Source: Pegea sp. RAD2-039
Lineage: Eukaryota; Chordata; Thaliacea; Salpida; Salpidae
Assembly (NCBI GenBank): GCA_034620365.1
Contig: JAQGEQ010000071.1
Span: 5,828,001 to 5,892,000 of the forward strand
Length of the DNA: 64,000 nucleotides
Direction: 5' to 3'
A program made the position numbers and the translations under genes. Under the pieces are notes generated by a model that had not been told where the DNA came from, ran no database searches, and was given only the letters and a program-made list of their open reading frames with translations. Below are positions 21,291 through 32,000 of the stretch, in pieces (position 1 is the first letter of the stretch; each line of letters begins with the position of its first letter).

Positions 21291-22120
21291 TAAAAATTTA
21301 ATATTAATTATTTTTTAATGCTTTTTTAAATGCTTTTTTCATTATATTATGCCGCTGGATTGTAAGAAAATATGGCAATAATTTTACTAAAATTATAAAT
21401 TATTATTATTTAATGATTATTAATAGTTAAATTTATATAAATAGTTTTTAATGAGTATTTTTATTACCACTCTAAAAAATGACATTATTTATAAATATTC
21501 TGTAAAAATGATTTTCGGAAATAGTCCAGAATAGTCCATAATTGAATTAAAATTCCAAGCCACTCCTAGTTCTGTAATTATTTTAATTTGTTATTTTCCA
21601 TTCTGTAAATGCAATTCTGTTCTAAAGCTATAAGTGTAATAATTCTTTTACTTTTTATTACTTGTTCAAACTTATTTAGCATTTTTTATTTTTTTTTTTC
21701 TATTTTTTATTTAATATCCTAAATTTACTTAAAATTTTATAAAATTTTTATTTTGTTTAAAATTATACTTAAAAGAATCAATTAATTTTTTCAAATTATT
21801 TTCTTAGTTAGGCATTCTTATATAACAGAAAAGTTAAAAAATTAATTCAAACTGAAAGCTTCTAGTAGTTTATTTTACTTTTATCTATTTATTTATATAA
21901 TTTATGACAAAAGTTATTAGAATAATTAACTTTTATTGTATTGGTTATAATTCTATCAAATTATTATAAGTTTATTTTTAAGTGAAAAGAATAAAATATT
22001 TTATTAAAATTTATTTTACTTTTGGATATTTTAGTGATTAAGACAAAATGTTTAATTAGTTTTATTATCATTTATTTTAATATTATTTGTTTAACCCAAT
22101 TATTACTTTATAGGAATTGT
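21291..22120. other. Upstream region of the nucleoside hydrolase gene
   Basis: Extremely AT-rich, without open frames or recognisable repeats. A pyrimidine-rich stretch ending in TTTATAG at 22107-22113, eight bases before the chosen ATG, could be the acceptor of a 5'-UTR intron. Confidence 0.4.
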
Positions 22121-23182
22121 ATGAATAAATTACCTTATATTATGAATAAATCAGTTATTGTAACTAAATCAGCTACTATGAATAAATCAGCTACTATGAA
22201 TAAATCAGCTATTTTGATGGATTGTGACACAGGATCTGATGATGCTATTGCTGTGATGATGTTATTGAGTGCAACAAAACAAGAAAAAGTTGAAACAGTG
22301 GCTATCACCTGTGTTAATGGTAACACTAAATTAGATAATGTCATCATGAATAATCTGCGAATTCTAAAGTTATATGATCTGTTGGAGAAAGTTCCTTTGT
22401 ATGCTGGTTCAGGTGAAGTTATCATTAATCAAGACAGATCTTTTGATATAAGCAACATTCATGGTGTAGATGGGTTAGGTGATGTTCCTAATGTAGAACC
22501 AAAACGTTCTGATGATTTATTAAAGTATAAACAAGATAAACATGCAGTTCTAGCAATCATTGAACAAGCTAAAAAGCATCATGGTCAACTTACTATCGTC
22601 GCCACTGGACCTTTAACTAATATTGCATTAGCTGTAAAATTAGATCCAGAATTACCCAAACGTTTAAAGAGTTTGGTTGTTATGGGCGGTACTCGAAATG
22701 AACATGGCAACCAAACACCAGCCGCAGAATTCAACTTTTGGTGTGATCCTGAAGCAGCTCAGATTGTTATGCAGGTGTTCCCGCCACATTGTGAAACTCA
22801 TTTGGTTGATTTTGGGTTTACTATAGATTTTCCACTTAAATTAGATTGGGTTGATAATGTTTGGCTTTCTGAGGAGAATAATAATAAAAAGAAAACTTTT
22901 GCAAAAGCCATTTTGGGAACTTTAATCAATTTTACAAAAGCATCAATAAATGGTTTAACTATATGTGATGCATATGCGATGGCTTTGGCTCTAAACCCTG
23001 ATGTTTTATTGGAACAAACTTCATATGAAGTCTTAGTTGAGTTGGGTGGTAACTGTTGTAGAGGCCTTCTTGCTTACAATAAAACTGGTAAAAAAGACAA
23101 ACATTTTCATGGTCCACTTTTAGTATATAACAAAGTTGATATGGATCTTTTTAAAGACCTTCTTATTTCAGCAGTTGCTTAA
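22121..23182 (+). CDS. Inosine-uridine-type nucleoside hydrolase
   Basis: Intronless frame of 353 residues from ATG 22121; upstream in-frame codons contain no ATG. It hydrolyses the N-glycosidic bond of ribonucleosides to base plus ribose (salvage), with a Ca2+ ion in the active site. The family signature D-x-D-x3-DD appears as DCDTGSDD (34-41). Also present are ATGPLTNIALA (about 160), MGG, FNFWCDPEAA (about 205) and CDAYAMALAL (about 282), where the metal-binding Asp is kept but the His of classical HD motifs is Cys. The catalytic core starts at about residue 30. The 30-residue leader contains a hexapeptide repeat (MNKSAT), so translation may begin at any of several in-frame ATGs. The lack of introns beside intron-rich genes suggests a retrocopy or an acquired gene. 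It is probably active: no frame damage is seen. Confidence 0.93.
   Translation: MNKLPYIMNKSVIVTKSATMNKSATMNKSAILMDCDTGSDDAIAVMMLLSATKQEKVETVAITCVNGNTKLDNVIMNNLRILKLYDLLEKVPLYAGSGEVIINQDRSFDISNIHGVDGLGDVPNVEPKRSDDLLKYKQDKHAVLAIIEQAKKHHGQLTIVATGPLTNIALAVKLDPELPKRLKSLVVMGGTRNEHGNQTPAAEFNFWCDPEAAQIVMQVFPPHCETHLVDFGFTIDFPLKLDWVDNVWLSEENNNKKKTFAKAILGTLINFTKASINGLTICDAYAMALALNPDVLLEQTSYEVLVELGGNCCRGLLAYNKTGKKDKHFHGPLLVYNKVDMDLFKDLLISAVA
22175..22210 (+). repeat. Two tandem 18-bp units in the hydrolase leader
   Basis: ACTATGAATAAATCAGCT occurs twice in perfect tandem, with partial copies before and after. Each unit adds one in-frame ATG and the hexapeptide TMNKSA. It is an in-frame minisatellite. 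Confidence 0.85.
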
Positions 23183-23296
23183 TTAGCCTGATACAAAATG
23201 AATAATCCTAACAAGTGGCTTTGGTTGGTTTGTTATTTCAATCTTCACATATACCAGTACATATATCATTTACTAATTAAAAAAAATTAACTTGTA

Positions 23297-23668
23297 ATCA
23301 ATTCGTCGAATTTCCAAAGTATCTAAATTGAAGAAGCTGAGACGATGTTTATAACTATCATATCTAATATTAAGTTTCCTACATACTAATCTCGTAAATG
23401 TAGCCTGAACAGATTCGATTTTTTTGATATCACTAACTTGATATGGCATCCATGCACTAACATTGTATTCAAGAATAGGGCGTATGTACAGTTTGAAAAG
23501 GTTGACGAAAAACCATGGATCTTTAGAATTAAAAGTCTTTATAATAAGGAAAATAAGGTTGATTGATTTTTCAAAGATTTTGGAAACATAATTGCGCCAT
23601 TTAAAGTCAGATGATAGAGTAATGCCAAGGTCTAGGACTGAAGATATTCATTGAATAATAAATCTATT
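23297..23668 (-). mobile_element. CR1-like LINE fragment (RT C-terminal part)
   Basis: About 90% identical by eye to 15,500-15,860, on the same strand. It encodes DLGITLSSDFKW and FKLYIRPILEYNVSAWMPY with fewer frame breaks than the 15.3-kb copy. Both ends stop abruptly: the 5' side at AATAAATCTATT (about 23,668) and the 3' side near 23,297. It separates the intact hydrolase gene from the remnant of a second hydrolase copy. Confidence 0.85.
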
Positions 23669-23673
23669 TGCTT

Positions 23674-23765
23674 TTTCATGGTCCCCTTTTTATATATAAT
23701 AAAGAACATTTGGATGTTTTTAAAGATCTAGCTTAATTAGTCTGGTACAATGAATAATAATAAAA
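23674..23765 (+). pseudogene. 3' remnant of a second nucleoside hydrolase copy
   Basis: The frame FHGPLFIYNKEHLDVFKDLA followed by TAA (23734-23736) aligns with the last residues of the intact gene (FHGPLLVYNKVDMDLFKDLL...). The homology continues into the 3' UTR: ttag(c/t)ctg(a/g)tacaa...atgaataat in both. All upstream coding sequence is missing and a LINE fragment begins just before it. This fits a tandem duplication whose second copy was truncated. The surviving codons are still in frame. Confidence 0.8.
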
Positions 23766-23952
23766 GTATTTTTATTTGATTTGTGTTTTTTATCGTTTTA
23801 TGTTGATATCTTCAAATATATTATTGCATATACCATTTTCAAGTGTTAATCGAAAAGTTAAATCATTCCAATTCTTTTATTTTTGCTTAGTGATTTAGTT
23901 GGATGTTTTTTTCAAGACTTTAAATTGAAAATTCAATAAAACTTCAAAAAAG

Positions 23953-25256
23953 ATGTCAGCGTAAGTTTTCAACAAAAATCTTTTTTTAATAAATTTTAAG
24001 TTATTTATCGGATGACTGATTCGTAGCTTTTAAATCGAACACAAAACTGAAAGATAATTTAAAATATCAAAAGAATTTTTAGCAAATAATCAACTTTTTT
24101 TCAGTCGTTTTTTAACGAAGCTGCCTTTATCAGTCTACAAGCCGTCCAGGACAACATTTGTCCACAAAATTTCCCGAAAATCATTATTAAAAGATCCTAA
24201 AGTTCGTTTTCCAATTTATTCCAGGTCAGTTTATTCAAAATCCATTTTTGACGTTTCAAAAGTTGTCATTTACAGATTACCATCTTTCTGGAAAGAAGAG
24301 TTCGAAAGTCCTGAACCAAATCTTCATCAGGACTTTGAAACTGGGACACATCGACCTCAGCACTCTGGTTTGTTTCCTTTGTAATCCAACAAATAATTCA
24401 AGTTGGTTATTGGATAGGTTTATGGAAACTTATCGATGGTATTCCTCAAAGAGTTGAAAATATCTCAATCCATCTGAAGTATTGTAAGGAAGCAGATGAA
24501 AATTTGTGGGGCGGAGAGACTATCATAGAAGGATTTAGATACCCTGGAAACGGGAAGGTGCCCCTAAAAGCCCCTACTTTCATATTTAGCTAAAAATCAG
24601 TGAATTATTTACAGAGGAAGAAACGTCTTGAATATAAATGGTATCCGACACATTTTGAAAGGACTTTTTATAGTGAAATACTTGATCGGAATATAACTAC
24701 CTCAGTGACCCCCAGGACCCTTGATTTGATTGACGATTCTTTCGGCTTCGATTTTTTCATCCTTAAGGTCCATTTAATCGGATTCTATTTTCTTTTTTAA
24801 ATATTTTTTTATGTTTTTAGACTCATGTTAAAATACTTCGAAAGTTTGGAAGTTTTCTTAAACGAGAAATGTTAATGAGACTTGCAAATAAAGACACTGA
24901 TCTTTATCCCTATGATCTTGAGAAGCAAGAAAAAATCTACAAAAAATATGAAGTAAAAAATTTATGAATTTTTTCAACAAATCATTTCGAATTAAATCAG
25001 GATCACGTGATGGACAGAGACCAGGCCTCCTGGGTCGGACTCTCTCTTTACGAAGCGATGAAGAAGCAATATGAGATAGAAAAGTCTGAAGGGTTTCATG
25101 TATGTTGAAATTATTGAAATGAAAAATTGATTTAGTTGCTTGCAGAGCCCAAGACCTTTGCTAGAAGTTTATAAAGAAGAACTGATGAAGAAACTCCGAT
25201 TAGAGTCATCATCTTCATCTGATTCTTTATTAATTTTTGATAAAACAAAAAGTTGA
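23953..25256 (+). CDS. MRPL28: Mitochondrial large-subunit ribosomal protein bL28m
   Basis: Eight exons: 23953-23960, 24105-24224, 24276-24367, 24418-24557, 24615-24767, 24821-24952, 25001-25099 and 25146-25256, giving 284 residues (human 256). The first coding exon is only 8 bases. The N-terminus (MSARFLTKL..., basic, no acids for 35 residues) is a mitochondrial targeting sequence. The conserved core includes LWGGE (103-107), [12 protein letters not shown] (133-144), [20 protein letters not shown] (152-171), [10 protein letters not shown] and the [10 protein letters not shown] segment; all match human MRPL28 closely. The protein belongs to the mitoribosome large subunit in the matrix. The start of exon 4 is chosen at 24418 because it gives a 50-base intron like its neighbours; 24403 is the alternative acceptor. 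AATAAA occurs at 25390-25395. Confidence 0.95.
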
Positions 25257-25970
25257 AATTAAATATTTGAAATTTATTTATTTAAAACTTTTCTAAGTGT
25301 TTAGTGGAAATATTAAAAAGCAACAATTTATCAAAATCTCTACATTTTTCTATCTACACAATCAATAGAAGCTTATTTATCAACTAGAAAATAAAGATGA
25401 AGACTTCATCAGAATAAATTATCTCACTTTATACACAAAATATTCACCAAAACTGTCTTCACCATTCAGAAATTGGATTTTGGAAACAAAAGCCATCTTT
25501 TTGATAAAATTATTTACAATTTAACTGTGACTCAATTCAAATATTCATCTTCATTCTAATCACATGATTCGCTCTTTTAAATTTTCTAAATAATGTCTTT
25601 GATAAATTTCAAAACTTTAAAGATCTTTAAAGATGCAATAAAATAAATGATTTTTTTAAACTTGAACATTTTCAACTTTTAAAATAATTTCAAAATTTAT
25701 TGAAATTTTCAAATATTTTCTGTAATAACAGCTTATTTAAAAGTTTAAAAATCTACTAAGATAACTAATATTTATTGTTTACTGTTCTGTCTTTTCTGGA
25801 TATTTTAATAACGACTTATCTAATATCTTCAAACAAGTAATATATCTAAAAACTTTACGATAAGCAACTTGAAATTATTGAGATAAAAAAGCTGAGATAA
25901 AAAAGTCTGATTAAAAAGCTTATTTTTAGTTTATTAAACTTTCAATTATAGTAGAAATGCTATCTTTATT
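25257..25970. other. 3' UTR and intergenic spacer of MRPL28
   Basis: AT-rich, with a polyadenylation signal at 25390-25395 and nothing else recognised. Confidence 0.5.
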
Positions 25971-25974
25971 TTGT

Positions 25975-26470
25975 TATTATTATTTATTCAACACATGGTT
26001 GCAACTTTTCCAGCTCTTATAGAAAACACAAAACAATATGACTAGAAAAATATCAAAAGGTTTCAATTGCCAACAGCTTAACAAAAGTAGTTAAAGAAAT
26101 AGGAACATTACAGAGGCATAAATGTAAGTTAGAAATAAAAGAAGTTACAGAATAAGTGGAGAAAATGTAGAATTAGATGTTATTTGCCAACAAGTTTGTC
26201 AAATCTTTTAGTATAATTAAATAGAGGTGACAGAACTTGATGTAGTGATGGAGTCAAAAAAAGATTCCAAGCTTCTGACGATGAATAAAAGATTGTGATC
26301 TCTAATCTTAAGATGTGAGAAGCTATTGATGATAATATGAGGTTGGAAATAAGGCGTCAGTATTAGGAGGACTTAAGTTTTGAAAGATAATCTTGAAGAC
26401 ACATGAAAGATTTATACAGTTTATAAAAATGAAAGACACATAAAAGATTGTGATCTTTAAAGTAATCTTT
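25975..26470 (-). mobile_element. Degraded LINE 3' fragment(s)
   Basis: The sequence at 25,978-26,000 (TTATTTATTCAACACATGGT) resembles the LINE 3' end at 20,560-20,600. Bases 26,280-26,310 and 26,430-26,460 contain GATTGTGATCTCTAATCTTAAGATG-like segments resembling 21,200-21,240 of the better preserved copy. It is heavily mutated and no frame is open. Confidence 0.5.
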
Positions 26471-28575
26471 AAGAGAAACTATTATTACTTTTAAACAAAG
26501 TTTTGATATTGCAGAAATTTAAAATCTAATGAATGATGTATAAGATAAATTTATTTTTAAGGAATTATTATTTATAATCTTTTTAATTTGACATAATTTA
26601 GTTAAATGTAACTTGAATAGAATGTAGATGTTTTTTTTTATCGATTCAAACCAATAAAGCTTTCGTTAAATTAAAGTTTATGTTTTATGTAAAACTTAAC
26701 TAAAGGTAAAATAAAAAACAAAATTTTACAAAAGCTTAAGTTTTGAAGGTTTGTTATACTTAAAAAAATTAAAAATAAATAAAGCTTAACGTTAATCTAT
26801 TTAAGTAAGACATGTAAAAATTTATTTTACAAATTTATTATTTCAGAACAGTTTGAATTGTAAACTAAAACTCTGAATATTGCAAAAAAATAACAAACTA
26901 CTTATGATAAAAATATGAAATATTTAAGTTGATAAATTTATGATAATATCTGAAATCCGTTTTATATGAAACTGTTGGCTTCAACAGAAAGAACCTAATT
27001 CTGTTTATAAACAACAAAATGACCTTTTTTAGTAAATTTGTCAACAACTAAATATAAATTTGATAAAACAAATATTTACTTTTATTAAAATTCAAACTTT
27101 TATAATTATTTGCTTAAATTAAATTTTCCTGTAATTAAAAATTTGATGTTTAAGTAATTTTAACATCAAAAATCTACTCAATATTGTTATTATACCAAAT
27201 AATGTTTATATACCCAATTAATGTGATACTTAAAATCTAAAAATAAAACTAAAATTATTAGATCTAAGTTAGTTTGCTGTTGGCGTAATTGATTTACTCA
27301 AATAAAATGACCTTTTAGTAAGTACTTTTTGAAAAGTTTATATTTTGAAATAATATTGTCAAATTGATTTTGCAATTGTTCAATTAATTCTGATATATCA
27401 TCTAACTAACCGAAATATCACCGGAAAATAGGATTTCAACCTCTTTTTAGTTTCTAATATTTTAATGAAATATTTAGTTGACAAATTAAAAAAGAGTATT
27501 TTAATTTTTGAAATGAAATTAAAATTTTACTGAAATAAAAATCAAAAAGTCTTGAAAATATTTTTCTGCTATTTTTAGAGCTTTTTTAAATTAGTTTTTA
27601 TAAAACCGAAAAAATTTTTAAAGTTGTTAAATCGACCAAATTTTCCACTAAGCTAGGTTTACTCAAAATAGTTTAAAAAACATTTGAAGAAAATATGTCA
27701 CAGATTAAATTGTGGCAAAAAAGGAAATTTATAACGATTAAAAAATAAAATCAAACTTTAAGATTATATCTATATTTAAATCATTAAATAATGCTTATGG
27801 TTTTAGATATAAAAGGCCTTTTAAAAATAAAAGTGCTTCTTAATCAATATGAAACTTCAACAATAATTAATGAGATAAAATTTTCTAGAACCGAATATTG
27901 ACATTTGAAAAGTTACAATTGCTAAAATATGATTATATCTTAGTAGATGCTTTAGATAATTACTTTGGTTTTATAACAATACTAGCAAGTAAATGTAACA
28001 ACAGAAATCTTTACATTATTTAGATTTCAATTAGTATGAAAAGCTCGATAAAAAAATGTTTTTTTGCAAGGATTTGAAAATACTCAACAAAAATTTGGTG
28101 ATAAGAATTTATTTGTTCAAAAAATTTAGCTGAAAAACCAAAAATGAATTGAATTAGTTCTAACAATTTACATCAGACTTATCTCAGTTTGATGTAAGAT
28201 TTAAGAGGTAGATATCTATCACAATCACGATTAAATTTTGTAAAATCTTTTAAATAAGTAAGATTTTATTAAACGCTATTCTTAAAAACTTGAAATTATT
28301 ATTTGTTAAAAGCAAAATTATGAAACAAATAACTTTTTTGCAAGAAATTTCTTGTAAAACTAAAATTGAAACTTGTAATTGAATTATAATCAAGTTTTTA
28401 AGATGATTAAGAAAAAGTTAAGCTTTTTTTGAACATTATAACAGGCATAACTTAAACTAATATTACCAATTTTGTATTTTTTGTGGTCATCCAAACTGAG
28501 ATAAGTTTTTAAGCACTTTTTTAAGCACTTAAACGCATTAGAAGTCAACATTTCGGAACTTGTTTATATAAACTC
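26471..28575. other. Gene desert, AT-rich, nothing recognised
   Basis: Dense stops in six frames, homopolymer A/T runs, and no motif or repeat family beyond low complexity. Confidence 0.5.
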
Positions 28576-29082
28576 TTAAAAAAACCCGGTAAGTTTTTTA
28601 TTGAAGTTATTTAAATAATCTAATTTATTTTTAAGTATGATTGATGAGTTTTTATTTAAAGTGAGAACAAATTGATAAAATCGTATTCTCTCAGTATTAT
28701 CTTGAGTATTTACTTTAATAAGGGCTGATTTGTAAATGAAAATACTTTTTTTACTAAAATTAGGTTTGATCAAATTAGCTGAAAAAAAAATGTTTAACGG
28801 AAAGCTTATCATGATGAAAATTTTTTCAATTATCATATTTAATGTCAGGTAAACAAATCTAACAAAATTGTAGTAATAGAAAATACATTTGTAAAAGTAC
28901 AAAGAACAACTAAAAGCACGTGACTTTAACAAAAAAGAATAACTTTCAATTATTTGCCTATATAAGGTTTTTACAAAAAGAAATTTCTTCAATTTCAATA
29001 CTCGACAAATAATTCTAAAATTAATCTCCTGAAAATAAGATTTTTTAAAAATAGTTTTGTATTTTCTACAAATTGTTAGCAT
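28576..29082 (-). CDS. Orphan 168-codon ORF, uncertain
   Basis: The longest open frame of the desert, 168 residues from ATG 29082. It is rich in Phe, Lys, Ile, Leu, Tyr and Asn, with two or three hydrophobic stretches (for example about residues 70-106) that could be membrane segments. There is no recognisable domain. With A and T at about 0.4 each, stop codons should appear about every ten codons, so a frame of this length is rare by chance in 64 kb. Base composition does not differ from the surroundings and no promoter or splice signal supports it. It could be a real fast-evolving small membrane protein, a decayed ORF, or chance. Confidence 0.25.
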   Translation of the reverse strand: MLTICRKYKTIFKKSYFQEINFRIICRVLKLKKFLFVKTLYRQIIESYSFLLKSRAFSCSLYFYKCIFYYYNFVRFVYLTLNMIIEKIFIMISFPLNIFFSANLIKPNFSKKSIFIYKSALIKVNTQDNTERIRFYQFVLTLNKNSSIILKNKLDYLNNFNKKLTGFF

Positions 29083-32000
29083 TTAAAATTTTCTATTTTT
29101 TTAGTTGCTAATAAATATAAGTTTATAGTTTATGTAAATATATAGTTTTTAACAAAATATACTTTTTAATAACTACAAATGATAAACTAACAAAGTTGTT
29201 TTTGAATAATATATTCTAAATATGTGAAGATTTTTTGAATTAAAGAAATATATTTTGAAAATAAATATATAAGCATATAATTTTATTTATAAATTTAAAA
29301 TTTCAACAATGTATATTTAAATATTTTACTTAATGAAATAAACACTAAAAAATGAAATTAGTTTAAAATATAAATCTTTAGAAGTTTGTAAAAAAACTAA
29401 TATTTATCTAAGCTCGAAAACACGAAATTTACTTTAGTGTCACCAACAGCATCTGTTTATAATATTATCATTCGAAAAAGTTCCCGACAATTCTATAATT
29501 AGATATTTTCTAAATATCTCAGCTACTAATCGAATGTTTATAATTTTCAATTAACTTTTTCAGATAAAGTTTTATTTGAAAAGCTATTTACTTGTTGATT
29601 CATCAACTGATCTGATAAACCAGTTAATTATTTTCATGGTTTCTAACTATCCGATGAATTAATAAATACTTTGGTTAGCTTTAAACCTTAAACCTTACAA
29701 ATAATTTATTGTATGTAAATACGGCTAATGTGTATTTAACCTCGGAAAGCTTTTCGTAAAATCAGATAAATGAATTTAGCAAATAGTGTTGTGTTGAAAT
29801 AATACATGTAGCTACCAGTAAATTAGACTTAAAGTTGTTTGGTTATCGAACAACAAAATCTTTTGATCAGCAAAAAATAGACATTTAAAAGGATTTAGGA
29901 GAAAAAAATGAACATATTTCTCTATATAATAGAGCTACTAAAAGTTAGTTTAGGTTTTAGTAAAATTGTTTGATGTTTTATACTTTGAAACATAAATTCA
30001 ATCCTTTAAAAAAATTCAAGCTTCGTTTGAAAATAGTAATCATTTGGTAAAAATGGTTCTGCAATTAGTCATGCTTGTGTCTTATCTCAAAAACTTACAG
30101 AAGTAAATAAAGTATTCCATTTCTAAAAAGATTAAAGTACTAGATGTTAACGTATTTTGATGATTGATTACATTTTAAATGTTTTCTTAGAAAGAGCAAC
30201 AAAGTTTTAACCTTTTGAAAACTAAATAATTTGTTTCTATCAAATGGATTTGAATAAATATAATTTAAAATTGTTAACTAAATATTTAAACAAAAATTTT
30301 AATAAGTTGAATTAAATTAAAGTATTTTAGAAATTTAAATAATTTTTTGTTTTTTAGACTCGATTAAAATTTTCGTTGAAACGTTTTAATTGGATTAAAT
30401 TTTAGACCCGAGATTTGATTTTAATAATTCCTAAAATATCTAATAAAAATTTTAAACTTAATTTAAGTGATTATTAAATTTACTAATTTAAGTTTATTTG
30501 AAGTAATAATTTAAAACGTTTAAAAAATAGTTGAAATTTAAACATATATAATTTCCTTTCAACTTTGATAAAATCTTTTTCAATTTAATGTTCGACATTC
30601 GTGTTGGACACAAACTGGAAAATTAAATTTCTAATTTTAGCATTTTTTTAAACCGATAAAAACTTCAACATTTTGCTATAAAAGGCAGAAAATTAACAAT
30701 TTCTAAATTTAATTCAGTAAAAAGAGAAAATACTTTTAATTTTAAACAATAAATTTTATTTATAGTTAGAAAGAAACATTTTTTTATTTTGTAAATAATC
30801 ACAAGTGATAAATAACTTATTTGTCAAACAATTTATTTCAATTTTGTACATTTATTATCAGTATAAATTGAAATTAAAAAAATTATTGCCAACTTAATTT
30901 AGAATTTAATTAAAATGTGTTTACTAAATTTCGATGAAGTTAGATTTCGAAAATAAAATGTTACAATTGAATATTTTTAAGTTAGTTAAGTCTACACCAA
31001 CAATAAGATAAAAACTAATTTGAATATTCTGTCATTTTCATAACATTTCAACAATTTGTTTGAAAATTTATACAATGAAATACAAACAAACTATTTTGAA
31101 AAGTATTTCAGCTTATGCCTAAACGCTCTTTGGATTAAAGTTCCGTTCAAGACTCAGTGTTTAAGAAGTACTTTTAAAAAACAACAATCTTTTTCTTTGA
31201 AATTTTTTACATGAATTCAAAGTTATAAATACTTTTTCGGCAACACCTTTTGAAGTCGGTTACACTAAAGTGCCACTTTTTAACAATTAAATAAAATATT
31301 CTTTAATTTAAGTTTTAGACTTTTAAAATTTAGTTTAGTTAATTTTCAAAATAATATAAAGCTACTTTAACATGTTTTTAAAGTTTGAATAGCTTTAAGA
31401 AATTTTATTTGTATCTTTATATGTTTTTGTTTATTATTATGTTTGTTTTCTTAGAAATAACAAACTTTAGATTAGTTTTGTTTCAACTTTGTTGTAAAAT
31501 CCACTTTAATAGATTTATGAGTTTGTATAAAAAACAACTTTTAATTATTTAAGTCTTATTTAACATCAAATATATAAATGTAATTCTATGCACGGTTTTA
31601 AGTTTCTAGAATATAAAATTTCTCGCTAAAAACCGAAAAAAAACTTTGAAATAATTTCTTAAAATCAAATTAAGATTTTTTATTTGATTTATAATAATCT
31701 TAGATATTTATATTAAACAAGTTAAATTTTCAACAAAATTGTTTAATATAAAAATTGTTTGTTTTATACATAGACTTTGATAATATTGATTTTAATTATA
31801 TCTCTTTTTATTTTTTTTTTCAAATGTTATTTACTTAAAATTATAAAAATAAATTTGACAAAATAAAACTTTGTTGTTAAGTTTACTACATTTTATTTTT
31901 GACAAATAAAAAGTATTTTGTTTACATCTGGTAAAGTTTTTTTGAATTTAAATAAAAAATACAACGAGTATTTTTATCGTTTTAGTAGAATCTGTAGGTT

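Noticed and set aside
22022..22120. Extension of the hydrolase upstream to a TTG at 22022
   Set aside because: No ATG lies in this part of the frame and the composition is non-coding. A eukaryotic start at 22121 or a later ATG is more likely.
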